A stretch of DNA of 64,000 nucleotides, taken from NCBI RefSeq assembly GCF_000025005.1, contig NC_013525.1, positions 1,003,501-1,067,500 on the forward strand, in the 5' to 3' direction. Below, in pieces: positions 8,478 through 18,384 of this stretch. Below the pieces are notes generated by a model. That model searched no databases, was not told the origin of the DNA, and was given only the letters and a program-made list of their open reading frames with translations. Each line of letters opens with the position of its first letter. The first letter of the stretch is position 1. The translations under genes and the position numbers were made by a program. Source of the DNA: Thermobaculum terrenum ATCC BAA-798 (lineage in GTDB: Bacteria; Chloroflexota; Chloroflexia; Thermobaculales; Thermobaculaceae).

Positions 8478-9985
8478 TTGCTGAAAAGAAGCTGGTAGTC
8501 GTGGGGTTAGGTCCGGGTGATCCTGGTATGTTGACTATAGCAGGTAAAAAGGCCTTGGAGGAGGCTGATGAAGTCTGGGTAAGAACTAGAAAACACCCCA
8601 CCTTGGACCACATCAACTTTGGAGATAAGCTTAAGAGCTTTGATGAAATCTACGACACTTTTGATTCTTTAGATGAAGTATACAGGGCTATAGCGGAACG
8701 ATTACGGGATCGCATACTTGCTGCAGATATTTCTTACCTGGCGTATGCTGTGCCTGGTAGTCCTAGCGCAGGAGAGAGGTCAGTCAAACTATTGCGTGAG
8801 AGTCTACGAGATACTCCTGTAAATCTTAAGATCCTACCTTCCGTATCTGCCTTAGAGGCTATTATGATTGAGTTGGGTCTGGATCCTATAGATGATGGTT
8901 TGCAGTTGGTCGACGCCTCGGAGCTCGAGTGGCTGTATGAACTATACCCTAGCGCTAAATCTCAATACTTAAATCCAACTATACCTCTCTTGGTGACAGG
9001 TGTTTGGAATCAGAGCCTTGCCTCAGTCACCAAGCTATTTCTCCTTTCTGTTTATCCTCCGGAGTGGCCTATTAAGGTGGTTCGTGCTTCTGTGGATAGC
9101 TCGCATCATGAGCTACAATTGGTAGATCTAGATAAATATGCTAAGGTAGATCATTTAGCATCTGTCTATGTACCTCCCCTGGCCCCTGACTCACCTGGAT
9201 CTCACTTCTACCAGCTCACGTATATAACTGCTAGACTAAGAGGGCCAGGCGGTTGCCCTTGGGATAGAGAACAGAACCATTACTCTATCAAGCGCTATCT
9301 ACTTGAAGAAGCTTATGAAGTGATAGATGCGTTGGATAAGCAAGATATAGACGCCTTAGAGGAGGAGTTGGGAGATCTCTTGTTGCAGATTTCCTTGCAT
9401 AGCGAGATAGCATACTCTGAGAGCGAGTTTGAGATTGGCGACGTTATCCGCTTTCTAACCAGCAAGCTTATTCGTCGGCACCCGCATGTATTCGGCGATA
9501 TTCAGGTAGAAAACGCTTCGCATGTAACTAGAAACTGGCAAATGATAAAGAAATCCGAGCGATCTCAAAAGGGAGAGGAAGAAGTCTCCGTTCTGGATGG
9601 AGTTCCTCGCGCGTTACCTGCATTAGCACGTGCTCAAAGCATCAGCGTCAGAGCTGCGAAAACGGGCTTTGAGTGGGATGATGCTAGACAGCTGTGGGAG
9701 AAGGTATTAGAGGAGCTCGAAGAAGTTAAGGACTCTGCAGCGGATGAATTGCCGATGGAGCTGGGGGATTTATTGTTTGTGCTCGTGAACTGGGCAAGGT
9801 TCCATGGTATAGATGCTGAGGAGTCCCTTAGGATAGCAACTGATAAGTTCGAACAGCGCTTTCGAGAGATGGAGAGGAGAGCTCGTTCCCAAGGCAAAGA
9901 GCTCGAACAACTATCTATCGATGAGATGGATGCCCTTTGGGAAGAGATCAAGGAACAAGAGAAAAATGTCAAGTTGGAGGCCTAA
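8474..9985 (+). CDS. tetrapyrrole methylase-like / MazG NTP pyrophosphohydrolase fusion
   Basis: 503 residues, two parts. Residues 1-~225 are a tetrapyrrole (SAM) methylase-type domain, with [14 protein letters not shown] at the N-terminus and [14 protein letters not shown]. Residues ~240-490 are MazG, with [41 protein letters not shown] and a second [16 protein letters not shown]-like helix in the C-terminal repeat. This is the YabN arrangement of Firmicutes and Chloroflexi. MazG hydrolyses (d)NTPs to NMP and PPi and is linked to house-cleaning and to lowering (p)ppGpp. What the methylase domain does in these fusions is not known. It is translationally coupled to lepA (four-base overlap) and ends directly at the aspS start. 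Confidence 0.9.
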   Translation: MIAEKKLVVVGLGPGDPGMLTIAGKKALEEADEVWVRTRKHPTLDHINFGDKLKSFDEIYDTFDSLDEVYRAIAERLRDRILAADISYLAYAVPGSPSAGERSVKLLRESLRDTPVNLKILPSVSALEAIMIELGLDPIDDGLQLVDASELEWLYELYPSAKSQYLNPTIPLLVTGVWNQSLASVTKLFLLSVYPPEWPIKVVRASVDSSHHELQLVDLDKYAKVDHLASVYVPPLAPDSPGSHFYQLTYITARLRGPGGCPWDREQNHYSIKRYLLEEAYEVIDALDKQDIDALEEELGDLLLQISLHSEIAYSESEFEIGDVIRFLTSKLIRRHPHVFGDIQVENASHVTRNWQMIKKSERSQKGEEEVSVLDGVPRALPALARAQSISVRAAKTGFEWDDARQLWEKVLEELEEVKDSAADELPMELGDLLFVLVNWARFHGIDAEESLRIATDKFEQRFREMERRARSQGKELEQLSIDEMDALWEEIKEQEKNVKLEA

Positions 9986-11797
9986 TTGAGTAAGACTTGG
10001 ACGTGTGGTGAACTAAATACCAAACATATAGGACAAGAAGTCACACTCTACGGTTGGGTCAATAGCCGTAGAGATCATGGCGGAGTGATATTTATAGACA
10101 TACGAGATCGTTGGGGCATTACTCAGGTGGTGTTCAGCCCGGACAATCAGGATGCGTTTCGGCTAGCAGAGACCGTCAGAAGCGAGTGGGTGATCTCGGT
10201 AACTGGAACTGTCCGTAGGAGACCCCCAGGTACTGAGAATCCTCGTATGTCAACCGGAGAGATTGAATTGGCTGCATCTAGGTTAGAGGTGTTAAATAAG
10301 TCTGCACCTCTACCTTTCGATCTGGATGATGATAATTTGCCTGATGAGACTGTCAGGCTCCAGTATAGATATCTGGACTTGCGAAGACCTAAGATGCTTC
10401 GTAACCTCCAGTTGAGGCACAAGGTCACCAAGTTTATCCGAGATTACCTAACGGCCAGGGACTTCATTGAAATCGAGACTCCAATCCTTATCAAGAGCAC
10501 GCCAGAGGGGGCTAGAGACTATTTGGTCCCTAGTAGGTTATATCCAGGACACTTTTATGCACTGCCTCAGTCTCCCCAACAGTTGAAGCAATTGTTAATG
10601 GTTGCTGGTGTGGAGAGGTATTTCCAAATAGCTAGGTGTTTTCGTGATGAAGATCTGAGAGCAGACAGGCAGCCAGAGTTTACACAGCTTGACTTGGAAA
10701 TGTCCTTTGTAACGCAGGAAGATATACTTCAGCTTACCGAGGATCTCTTTACCAGCCTAACTGAGGAGCTCACAGATAAAAAGATCCTGTATAAGCCCTT
10801 CAAGCGCATATCCTACGAAGAGTCCTGGAATAAATATGGTACTGATAAGCCAGATATCAGATACGGCATGGAGATTTCGGATATTAGCGATATAGTTGCT
10901 AATACGGATTTCAGGGTTTTCAAGGATACTTTGGCTGCCGGAGGGACAGTACGAGGTTTCGCGGTCCCAGAAGCAGCCTCTTTTACTAGGAGACAGCTAG
11001 ATGATTTGACAAATCTTGCTAGGTCTTTTGGTGCGAAGGGACTAGTATGGTTTGCAATCGATGACCTGGCAAGAGGTGTTGAAGGCGTCCGTTCTCCCGT
11101 AACTAAATTCTTCTCTGATGATCAGGTAGTCGCTATTGCTCACAAGCTCGGGGCTAACAACGGCGATCTAATGCTTATCGTAGCTGATAAGACTTTACAA
11201 GCTCTCGACGTGCTTGGTAGGCTAAGGAGCCATATGGCCCACGAACTTGGCTTAGTGGATCAGGACGTTATAGCCTACGCGTTTATAGTTGACCCGCCTC
11301 TCTTCGAATGGAATGAAGATGAGGGAAGATGGGATCCAACCCATCACCCGTTTACTGCTCCCTATCCGGAAGATGAGCCTCTGCTTGATAGTGATCCAGG
11401 TAAAGTCAGGGCTATGGCTTATGACATTGTCTGTAACGGATACGAGCTAGGGAGTGGCAGCATTCGTATTCATAAGAGAGATCTACAGGCGAAAATCTTT
11501 GAGATTTTGAACTATACTCCAGAGGATATAGAGCAGAGATTCGGTCCTCTACTGAAGGCATTCGAGTATGGCGCTCCTCCTCATGGAGGTATCGCTCCTG
11601 GGATCGATAGGCTCGTGATGGTTCTCGCAGATGAGCCGAACATACGCGAGGTAATAGCCTTTCCTAAGAACCAGGCTGGAGTTGATCTCATGCTGAATGC
11701 CCCATCACCAGTAGATGAAGAACAACTTAGAGAGCTACATATAGAGGTAAGGCTTCCAGAGCCTGAAAGCTCTACAGCTGATAGCAAAGTTCAGTAA
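9986..11797 (+). CDS. aspS: aspartate--tRNA ligase
   Basis: 603 residues, bacterial-type AspRS with the GAD insert. The N-terminal OB fold carries [20 protein letters not shown], class II motif 1 lies near FIEIETPIL, motif 2 reads [14 protein letters not shown], and motif 3 is [11 protein letters not shown]. The TTG start at 9986 directly follows the previous stop and has GGAGG at 9976-9980. No gatCAB genes are in the window, so whether it also charges tRNA-Asn (non-discriminating form) cannot be decided here. It is the last gene of the lepA operon, and murE converges on it with only eight bases between, without an obvious terminator. Confidence 0.95.
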   Translation: MSKTWTCGELNTKHIGQEVTLYGWVNSRRDHGGVIFIDIRDRWGITQVVFSPDNQDAFRLAETVRSEWVISVTGTVRRRPPGTENPRMSTGEIELAASRLEVLNKSAPLPFDLDDDNLPDETVRLQYRYLDLRRPKMLRNLQLRHKVTKFIRDYLTARDFIEIETPILIKSTPEGARDYLVPSRLYPGHFYALPQSPQQLKQLLMVAGVERYFQIARCFRDEDLRADRQPEFTQLDLEMSFVTQEDILQLTEDLFTSLTEELTDKKILYKPFKRISYEESWNKYGTDKPDIRYGMEISDISDIVANTDFRVFKDTLAAGGTVRGFAVPEAASFTRRQLDDLTNLARSFGAKGLVWFAIDDLARGVEGVRSPVTKFFSDDQVVAIAHKLGANNGDLMLIVADKTLQALDVLGRLRSHMAHELGLVDQDVIAYAFIVDPPLFEWNEDEGRWDPTHHPFTAPYPEDEPLLDSDPGKVRAMAYDIVCNGYELGSGSIRIHKRDLQAKIFEILNYTPEDIEQRFGPLLKAFEYGAPPHGGIAPGIDRLVMVLADEPNIREVIAFPKNQAGVDLMLNAPSPVDEEQLRELHIEVRLPEPESSTADSKVQ

Positions 11798-11805
11798 AGG
11801 GCTAG

Positions 11806-13332
11806 CTATTTGCCGGTGTAACCTAGATCCTTGAGTGCTTGCTTAGCTATCTCGGCTTCATCCCAGGGGATGAAGCCGTTTTTCGTCTCTATGGTTGTTT
11901 CATGACCCTTTCCCGCCAGCAATACTGTATCACCACTGCTTGCCCTGGATAGGGCTTCGTATATTGCAGCTTTTCTATCTGGTATACAGATGTAATCTCT
12001 GCCCTCGATAGCACCTACGCTCCGAGCTCCCTCAGCGATATCGAGCAGTATCTGCATTTCGTCTTCACCACGAGGGTCTTCATTGGTGAGAATCATGAAG
12101 TCCGCATATTTTGCTGCTACCTTTCCCATAGGGGCCCTCTTATATGGGTCCCTTTCTCCAGCGCTGCCAAATACGGCAAACAACCTTCCCCGGGTACGTT
12201 GCTTGAGTGTTATCAGTACTTTCTCTAGAGAATCCTCTGTATGAGCATAGTCGATCACAACCGTAAAGGGTTGGCCCATAGAGATCACTTGCATCCTGCC
12301 TGGTACTCCAGTGAATCTTTCCAGAGCAGACTTGCAGACATCTATTGGTATGTTTTGTGTGATAGCTACGCCGATTGCTGCAAGGGCGTTGTAGACGTTA
12401 TAGTCACCGGATATGGGTAGGTTTATCTCCGTGCTATTGCCCTTGTAATGGACTCTAAAAGTTACACCTTCTTCTGATCTTCGTATGATGTTTCCTATAA
12501 GGTCTGCATTCTCGTCTTGCTGAGAATAGGTAAACACTTTTCCTTTCGTTGAGTCTATGTACAACTGAGCGTTGGGGTCATCGAGGTTTATCACACCCCA
12601 TTTGCCACAACCTTTATCTGGATGATTGCCAAGGAGTTGAAATAGTCTGGCTTTATCCAGCCTATACTGCTCTACGGTCCCATGAAGCTCCAAATGTTCG
12701 CTGGTCACGTTAGTGAAGACTGCTACGTCGTATGCAACATCCTCCAACCTGTGCAGCTTCAGACCATGTGAAGAGCTTTCAATAACGGCATACTCTACCC
12801 CCGCCTGTAGCATCCTATATAACAGCTCATGTAGCCTGTCCGGTTGGGGAGTAGTGCTGTGCTCCTCATGCTTCCATTGGTGGTTGGCGATTTTGTAGTC
12901 CACAGTTGTAATAAAGCCTGTTGAGGCATCTGCTGATTCGAGCATTGAGCTAATCATGTAAGTGGTTGTGGTCTTACCGTTAGTTCCGGTAACACCTATG
13001 ACCTTCAGTTTGTGACTTGGATTGTCCCAAAATTCCGCCGCTAACCTGCTAAATGCGAGACGAGCGTTGTCTACTATAATTACTGGAACCTGCAGATCTG
13101 GCTGATAACTTCCTTCGACTACGACAGCCTTTGCTCCTTTTTCGATTGCATTAGGAATAAATTTTTTACCATCAACATGGAAGCCTGGCAGTGCTACGAA
13201 TATGCTGCCAGGCTTCATCTCTCTAGTATCTGCGCTTATTCCTGTTACAACTGTATCATCGCTATAATTACCGACAATATGAGCCTTAGGGAGGGCTTTA
13301 ACAAGCTTGTTTAATGGCACGGCCCTGTCCAT
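11806..13332 (-). CDS. murE: UDP-MurNAc-tripeptide synthetase (MurE)
   Basis: 508 residues. It adds the third amino acid to UDP-MurNAc-L-Ala-D-Glu in peptidoglycan synthesis. The N-terminal domain has GISADTREMKPGSIFVAL, the ATP site reads GVTGTNGKTTTTYM, the central domain has HSTTPQPD and ESSSHGL, and the C-terminal domain ends in LLAGKGHET. The specificity loop reads NEDPRGED (417-424), not the DNPRxE seen in typical meso-diaminopimelate enzymes, so the third residue (DAP, Lys or Orn) is open. The gene is the last of a four-gene minus-strand operon, four bases after the HEAT-repeat gene. The start is ATG 13332 with GAGG immediately upstream. Confidence 0.92.
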   Translation of the reverse strand: MDRAVPLNKLVKALPKAHIVGNYSDDTVVTGISADTREMKPGSIFVALPGFHVDGKKFIPNAIEKGAKAVVVEGSYQPDLQVPVIIVDNARLAFSRLAAEFWDNPSHKLKVIGVTGTNGKTTTTYMISSMLESADASTGFITTVDYKIANHQWKHEEHSTTPQPDRLHELLYRMLQAGVEYAVIESSSHGLKLHRLEDVAYDVAVFTNVTSEHLELHGTVEQYRLDKARLFQLLGNHPDKGCGKWGVINLDDPNAQLYIDSTKGKVFTYSQQDENADLIGNIIRRSEEGVTFRVHYKGNSTEINLPISGDYNVYNALAAIGVAITQNIPIDVCKSALERFTGVPGRMQVISMGQPFTVVIDYAHTEDSLEKVLITLKQRTRGRLFAVFGSAGERDPYKRAPMGKVAAKYADFMILTNEDPRGEDEMQILLDIAEGARSVGAIEGRDYICIPDRKAAIYEALSRASSGDTVLLAGKGHETTIETKNGFIPWDEAEIAKQALKDLGYTGK

Positions 13333-13336
13333 GCCT

Positions 13337-14245
13337 CTATATATCTCCTGAGTACATAGCTTCGTCCAAAGCTTCCTCTGCTGCTGATTGTAGATCCTTG
13401 TTGCTCGAGTTAGCTATATGTCGGAGCATTCTCTTTGCCTGTGGTGTTCCTATTTGCCCCAATGCCCATATAGCAGCATGGATGGCCTCTTTATCTGTGT
13501 CTTCTTGAGTGAGTCTTATAAGATCAGGGACCGATTCTCTTAGTGCCATCTCCCCAGCGGCTCTAGCTGCCTCCTTACGCAATTTGGGATGAGGGTTACC
13601 AAGCTCCTTTATTATCGTTGAGGACCATTTGGTATTCATGGACCTGCCCATAGCGATGAGAGCGCTAGCTTGCTCCTCGTACCCACCTTCCCAGTAGAGA
13701 CGTTCTATGTAATCATCCGCTATGGGGTCTTCCTCGAAGAAGGCTAGTGCCTCTAGGGCTTTTCTCTGGAGCTCGCTGCCATCATCAGCCTGTTGTACTA
13801 CCTCCTGCAATACTTCCTGCAGCCGGCTTGCATGTTCATCATCTAACTCCCCAACAGCTGACTTGTAAGCGTAATTACTCAGCACTCCTGCTGCTGAAAC
13901 CCTAACTTCCAAAGAGCTATCGTTTAGCAGGATGCCTTCTAATTTCTCGAGAATGAATGGGCTGTCCTCCTCCCATAGCCCTTCGACCGCTACTTTTCTG
14001 ACTGCCGGATGATGGTCCTCAAGGGCGAATAGAAATATTCGCTTGAAGTTGTATTGGACGTCATCGTTAGCCAGCTTCTGTAATTGTTTTATTAGTTGCA
14101 CCCGCCTTGAGGCAGGAGCTCCATACCAGATGGCTTCGAGCTCCTGCATCTGATCCCAGCTTAGATCCGATAGATATATCAGATCTTGCTGGTGCATTGG
14201 TCCTTCTACTGTTAGCAGTCTTTTGAGACTGTCTGTCAGCCCCAC
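13337..14245 (-). CDS. HEAT-repeat protein
   Basis: 302 residues, all-helical, with HEAT/PBS-lyase type repeats. Clear units lie around residues 75-125 (HHPAVRKVAVEGLWEED then SLEVRVSAAGVLSNYA) and 222-300 (HPKLRKEAARAAGEMALRES, then EAIHAAIWALGQIG, then DLQSAAEEALDEAMY). Such repeats form curved scaffolds for protein binding, and no catalytic motif is present. It is acidic and has no signal peptide, so it is probably cytoplasmic. The GTG start at 14245 has GAGG 11 bases upstream. It lies 21 bases after the 570-residue unknown gene and four before murE, so it may hold a complex of this operon together; that is inference. Confidence 0.8.
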   Translation of the reverse strand: MGLTDSLKRLLTVEGPMHQQDLIYLSDLSWDQMQELEAIWYGAPASRRVQLIKQLQKLANDDVQYNFKRIFLFALEDHHPAVRKVAVEGLWEEDSPFILEKLEGILLNDSSLEVRVSAAGVLSNYAYKSAVGELDDEHASRLQEVLQEVVQQADDGSELQRKALEALAFFEEDPIADDYIERLYWEGGYEEQASALIAMGRSMNTKWSSTIIKELGNPHPKLRKEAARAAGEMALRESVPDLIRLTQEDTDKEAIHAAIWALGQIGTPQAKRMLRHIANSSNKDLQSAAEEALDEAMYSGDI

Positions 14246-14266
14246 TTTACAAGATTCCTCCAGTTT

Positions 14267-15979
14267 CTAGGGGGTATAAGTTGCCAACCCCGATTCATCC
14301 TCTTTGAACTGAGGATACTGTGAGCTATTTATGATAGAACTCAGGTACTTTCTAGATATGGGTCGCTCGATGTTTACCACTGGCATGAGATCGTCGATTA
14401 GGGCGGTGTATTCACCATCTGCTTTCTCCCCGACGATCTCAAACGCCATAGCTACTATGACATCGAGCTTCTTACGATCAGAATCTGATAATCTCTTCTT
14501 TCCGTTGAGTGCTCCGACTCTGCTCTCTGATAGTAGCCAAGTATCGTCTACAGCACATTCGAATACTATTGGCGTAAATACCCACCTATCTCTACGTGAG
14601 TCGTACTGGAGTATCCTCTCCTCTCTTGCTGGTTGCCTCTCGTACTCTATTGTAAATGCATTACTGGATTCTCCCTGGACTAGATAGAAGATAGCTCCAG
14701 GGACCAACGTATTCTGGAAGAGCTCATCCAGTCCACCGATATATGTTCCTCTATTGCCACCACCTAACCTGAGTTCTGCTAGGTACTGTGCGTAACTCTG
14801 AGGATCCTGTATGCGCAGGACTATTACGTTTTGATCCTCAAGTAATGGCTTTGGCATTAGCTTCTCCATGGCCGGAGAGACGGGTAGTACGCCGTTCTCA
14901 TATTCATAGTAGGTCAGAACGTGCTTTACCTGAAGCCTTGGAGTGCCGTCTGAACCCTCAATTTCAGTTATATCTTCCTCATCTATTAGCTCAGGATCGG
15001 ACATGAACCGATAATCTTGGGCTATCTCGGAGGGCTTCCTGAATGGCTGACCTATAGGTGGTAGGTTAGTTACCGTCCATAGTCTATCGTCCTTTGTGCC
15101 CACGAACTTGAATTCTTTCTTTTCACGCAGAAGCCTGTAGTTGATAGTGAACCTTTGAAGGTTGTAGTCACCCTCCTGTAGTGATCTGCTAAGCGCATCC
15201 GAAAGAATTTCCTCATCAGATATAGGCTCGCCACGCTCCTGGATATACTCTCTGATATCTCTTAGCTGGCCCTTGCTTAGCCTCTCAAGTCTGTCTTCAA
15301 CGAAATACTCATCACCAAATATAGCGAACCTGAAGTCCTGTGCAAGATAGTCCTCCAGTTTGGCCTTAAAGGCGTCGTGATACTTAGCGATAATATCCTG
15401 CAGATCCTCATCGAGATCCACTAAGGTATCATCTATTCTCAAATACCTGATCCGCGAAGGTGCTTCCTCAACCTCGGCTTCTGGAGCGACTACTTGTTCC
15501 TGAGGCTCAACAGCAGGGGCCTCAGTTTCCACTTGAACCTGTTGAACAGGGGGAGTGGCTAGTATATCTTCGGGTATTTCCTTAGTCAGCCCTCTAATCT
15601 GCAGCTCCTCTTCTTCAGAGGGTTGTCGTGCACCTTCAAACAATCTGCTCCTAAATGTGTGGATTGTGTCTACAGATGCTGGCTTTGGAGGTCTACCTCT
15701 TTTAGTAGTGACTATATAGGTGCTAGAGTCTGAGGTCTCGACAGCAAATACATGAGAGTTAATGCTAACTGCCCTGAGCACCAATTCTCTAGCTTGTGAT
15801 TGATCCCCCTCTACGATCCTTTGGTTGACTAGATAATCCACCAGAGCATCAACATCCTGTCTTATGGGGGCATCCTCTGCGTAGAATCTCCCTTTGATTA
15901 GTAGCAGTTCAAAGATAGTGCTAGCTATCCTGGACTCCTGTTCCGCTCCCTGCCATTGTATGTCGGTTGTTATAGCCAT
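14267..15979 (-). CDS. unknown 570-residue protein with two winged-helix-like segments
   Basis: I do not recognise a named family. Residues 1-98 look like a helical unit ending in a beta wing (HVFAVETSDSSTYIVTTKRG), followed by an AT-hook-like GRPPKP at 95-100. Residues ~105-175 are a disordered Glu/Pro/Val-rich linker. Residues ~185-310 contain a second helical unit (SDEEILSDALSRSLQEGDYN) ending in a similar wing (KEFKFVGTKDDRLWTVTNLP). The C-terminal 260 residues are mixed alpha/beta and acidic, without a motif I can name. It resembles HARE-HTH or RNA polymerase delta style accessory proteins only in layout. The start is ATG 15979, four bases after the 49-residue gene; GGAGG is 13 bases upstream. 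It sits in an operon with the HEAT protein and murE. Confidence 0.72.
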   Translation of the reverse strand: MAITTDIQWQGAEQESRIASTIFELLLIKGRFYAEDAPIRQDVDALVDYLVNQRIVEGDQSQARELVLRAVSINSHVFAVETSDSSTYIVTTKRGRPPKPASVDTIHTFRSRLFEGARQPSEEEELQIRGLTKEIPEDILATPPVQQVQVETEAPAVEPQEQVVAPEAEVEEAPSRIRYLRIDDTLVDLDEDLQDIIAKYHDAFKAKLEDYLAQDFRFAIFGDEYFVEDRLERLSKGQLRDIREYIQERGEPISDEEILSDALSRSLQEGDYNLQRFTINYRLLREKKEFKFVGTKDDRLWTVTNLPPIGQPFRKPSEIAQDYRFMSDPELIDEEDITEIEGSDGTPRLQVKHVLTYYEYENGVLPVSPAMEKLMPKPLLEDQNVIVLRIQDPQSYAQYLAELRLGGGNRGTYIGGLDELFQNTLVPGAIFYLVQGESSNAFTIEYERQPAREERILQYDSRRDRWVFTPIVFECAVDDTWLLSESRVGALNGKKRLSDSDRKKLDVIVAMAFEIVGEKADGEYTALIDDLMPVVNIERPISRKYLSSIINSSQYPQFKEDESGLATYTP

Positions 15980-15983
15980 AGTG

Positions 15984-16133
15984 CTACTCAGACCTCCGCA
16001 GCCTTTCTATAACTATCTGTATATACCAGTCAGTAAGAGTGTCTATATTTTGTGGATTGCCCGATTCGGCCAATCTCTGGATCAATGTGCTTATGTCTTC
16101 CTCTTCAATTCGGAGATCTACAGTCTCCTCCAA
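15984..16133 (-). CDS. small acidic protein, 49 residues
   Basis: Short reading frame on the minus strand from TTG 16133 to TAG 15984. It is preceded by a near-perfect SD, AAGGAGGAA, with seven bases to the TTG. The product starts MEETVDLRIEEEDIS, is acidic at the N-terminus and amphipathic at the C-terminus (TDWYIQIVIERLRRSE), with no membrane segment. Its stop lies four bases before the start of the 570-residue gene, so it is the first gene of that operon. It is real on grounds of SD, spacing and neighbour; the function is unknown. A partner or regulator of the next protein is the obvious guess. Confidence 0.66.
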   Translation of the reverse strand: MEETVDLRIEEEDISTLIQRLAESGNPQNIDTLTDWYIQIVIERLRRSE

Positions 16134-16191
16134 GTTTAGGTTCCTCCTTAGAAGCTTTTAATCTTTATTTTACCTTTTTACGGAATTTATT

Positions 16192-17049
16192 TTACTTCTC
16201 CTGTTGTGTTTGCTGCAGGTTGTACTGCAGCTTCGCTACAAGTTGTGAATAGAAGTGCCTGGGCGGAGTTAGACGGATAAATTGGGCTGTCTCTGGACTG
16301 CCCGTAACTAGCAGGTGATCCCCATACTCAACGGGTGTATCTACCAGACCGTCTACGGATAGCAGCGCTTCCTGAGGTCTGGCTAACGTTAGGTCAATAT
16401 CTGAAGTGCTGGGAAGGATGATAGACCTTACAAAGCTTAGGTGAGCAGCTATAGGAGTAAGCAGTAGCTCGCTAAGCTCTGGTGAAAGTATGGGGCCTCC
16501 AGCTGCAAGAGAGTAAGCCGTAGAACCAGTTGCAGTAGCGGCGATAATACCATCTGCTACGTACTTTGCTAGGAGCACACCGTCAACGAACACTGTTATA
16601 GCCAAGGAACGGGGCTTGGTTCCCCTGGCCAGAACCGCATCGTTTAATGCTATATATCTGCCGATACAGCTATTATCTCGCATGTGAGAGATCTGAATAG
16701 TATGCCTGTGTTCTATTCGATATTCACCATTTACGACCTTCTTGAGGGCCTCTTCCAGCATTTGTGGTGGAACCTCGGCTAGAAAACCAAGTCTGCCAGC
16801 AGCGACTCCTAGAACCGGAATCCTATGCTTGAGTCCCAACCTCTGCGCACGTAGTACGGTACCATCGCCCCCTATAGCTATTACAAGTTGGGGTGGGTCG
16901 TAAGAATCAGGCTCAATTTCTCTAATATTGAGTATGTGTTGTACTTCAAGGCCGTAACTATGTAGTAACTGGATGGCCTTATTAGCTAGCTGCGAGGCGT
17001 CCTCGCTCATTGGGTGGCTTAATATAAGGACACGGTTAATCACTAACAT
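16192..17049 (-). CDS. nadK: NAD kinase
   Basis: 285 residues. It phosphorylates NAD to NADP using ATP or polyphosphate. The signature GGDGTVLRA is present near residue 60, followed by GVAAGRLGFLAEV, LNDAVLARGTKPRSL and GSTAYSLAAGGPI. The gene overlaps the tlyA stop by 14 bases; either ATG 17049 or GTG 17043 could start it. It ends the yebC-ruvC-tlyA-nadK series. The tlyA-nadK pairing is widespread in Gram-positive and Chloroflexi genomes. Confidence 0.94.
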   Translation of the reverse strand: MLVINRVLILSHPMSEDASQLANKAIQLLHSYGLEVQHILNIREIEPDSYDPPQLVIAIGGDGTVLRAQRLGLKHRIPVLGVAAGRLGFLAEVPPQMLEEALKKVVNGEYRIEHRHTIQISHMRDNSCIGRYIALNDAVLARGTKPRSLAITVFVDGVLLAKYVADGIIAATATGSTAYSLAAGGPILSPELSELLLTPIAAHLSFVRSIILPSTSDIDLTLARPQEALLSVDGLVDTPVEYGDHLLVTGSPETAQFIRLTPPRHFYSQLVAKLQYNLQQTQQEK

Positions 17050-17869
17050 GTTCCTTTGAGGTTTTTATCTTTTCAGACTCGGATATAGCGGCTTCTATCA
17101 TCATAGGTATGTTAGTAGAGTCCAGCTCATGCAATCTATTGAACCAAGCAATGAACTCCACATTTCCAGCAGGACCTAGTATCGGTGATGGTACAATTCC
17201 TTTCAAGGAAAGCCCTTCTGACTTAGCAGATTCAACTATTCTATGAAGTACCTCGTTATGTACTTTCGGGTCTTTCACTACACCTTTCTTTACTTGGTGC
17301 CTACCTGCTTCAAACTGCGGCTTTACAAGTAGTAGGTAATCCGCATGTTCTTTGGACAGTGATACTAGTTTGGGGATTACTAGAACCAGGGATATAAATG
17401 ACAGATCCGCCGTGACTATGTCTACTAACTCAGGTAGTGAGTCAAGAAATCGTATGTTAGTTCTCTCCAGATTTACCACTCTGGGGTCGTTACGCAGTTT
17501 CACATCTAATTGACCGTATCCCACGTCCACGGCATATACTTTCTTAGCTCCTCTTTGCAGGAGCACGTCGGTAAATCCACCAGTTGATGCTCCTGCATCT
17601 AGCGCTACCTTATCTTTAACGTCTATTTGGAATCTGTCTAATGCATAGGCCAGCTTATAACCGCCGCGACTTACATACGGGAGGGATTCCTTGACTATTA
17701 CCTTAGTTCCCCTCCTTACCCTTTGATCCGAGCTACGAGCTTTCTCCCCATTTACTGTCACTAATCCTGAGGAAATCAACGCTTGTGCTTTCTCCCTGCT
17801 GCTTGCTAGACCAAGCTCCACCATGAGTTTATCTAACCTGATGCTATCCTGATTGCTGGGTGTGCTCAA
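17036..17869 (-). CDS. tlyA: TlyA-family rRNA (cytidine-2'-O)-methyltransferase
   Basis: 277 residues. An N-terminal S4 RNA-binding domain (RLDKLMVELGLASSREKAQ to VNGEK) is followed by an FtsJ-like methyltransferase domain with DAGASTGGFTDVLLQRGA (SAM loop), VDVGYGQLD, and the catalytic-loop segment DIVTADLSFISL. TlyA proteins methylate C1409 of 16S and C1920 of 23S rRNA; many were first annotated as haemolysins. The TTG start overlaps the ruvC stop as TTGA. The last ~25 residues are charged and variable. Confidence 0.93.
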   Translation of the reverse strand: MSTPSNQDSIRLDKLMVELGLASSREKAQALISSGLVTVNGEKARSSDQRVRRGTKVIVKESLPYVSRGGYKLAYALDRFQIDVKDKVALDAGASTGGFTDVLLQRGAKKVYAVDVGYGQLDVKLRNDPRVVNLERTNIRFLDSLPELVDIVTADLSFISLVLVIPKLVSLSKEHADYLLLVKPQFEAGRHQVKKGVVKDPKVHNEVLHRIVESAKSEGLSLKGIVPSPILGPAGNVEFIAWFNRLHELDSTNIPMMIEAAISESEKIKTSKEHVSD

Positions 17870-18381
17870 TCGCTCACGACTCCCTGTGGTCGTATTAGGC
17901 TCTGCAGGCGATAGTTATTGCAGTGGCAGATAGCTATAGCAAGTGCATCAGCAGCGTCGTCCGGCTTTGGAATGGATTCTAATCTCAGCAGATTCTTGAT
18001 GAATTGCTGTATCTGCTTCTTTTCTGCTCCACCGTAACCTATGATTGCTTGCTTTACTTGCAGCGGTGTGTATTCAAATATAGGCAGGTTGTGCTCTGCT
18101 GCAGTGAGCAGTATCACACCCCTGGCATGCCCTACGGCTAGAGCTGTGGTCGTTGCTCTTGCAAAGAATACCTCCTCTACGGCCACATGCTCAGGCTTCA
18201 ACTCCTCTATCAGTTCGTCCAACTGCTCGTGGATCATTAGTAGCCTGTGTGGTAGGGGCGTCTTTGATGGGGTGCGTATTACCCCGTATTTTTCGGGCTG
18301 GTAACTCTGGCCATCAAAAATTACCAGCCCGAACCCTACTATAGCTGTTCCTGGATCTAACCCTAGTACTCTTATACTCAC
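17866..18381 (-). CDS. ruvC: Holliday junction resolvase RuvC
   Basis: 171 residues, normal RuvC length. The acidic active site is visible as GLDPGTAIVGFG (first Asp), VAVEEVFFA (Glu) and the C-terminal PDDAADALAIAICH (Asp pair). It cuts four-way junctions during recombination repair. ruvA and ruvB are not in the window. GTG start, three bases after the yebC stop; the yebC-ruvC order is common in bacteria. Confidence 0.95.
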   Translation of the reverse strand: MSIRVLGLDPGTAIVGFGLVIFDGQSYQPEKYGVIRTPSKTPLPHRLLMIHEQLDELIEELKPEHVAVEEVFFARATTTALAVGHARGVILLTAAEHNLPIFEYTPLQVKQAIIGYGGAEKKQIQQFIKNLLRLESIPKPDDAADALAIAICHCNNYRLQSLIRPQGVVSD

Positions 18382-18384
18382 GCT

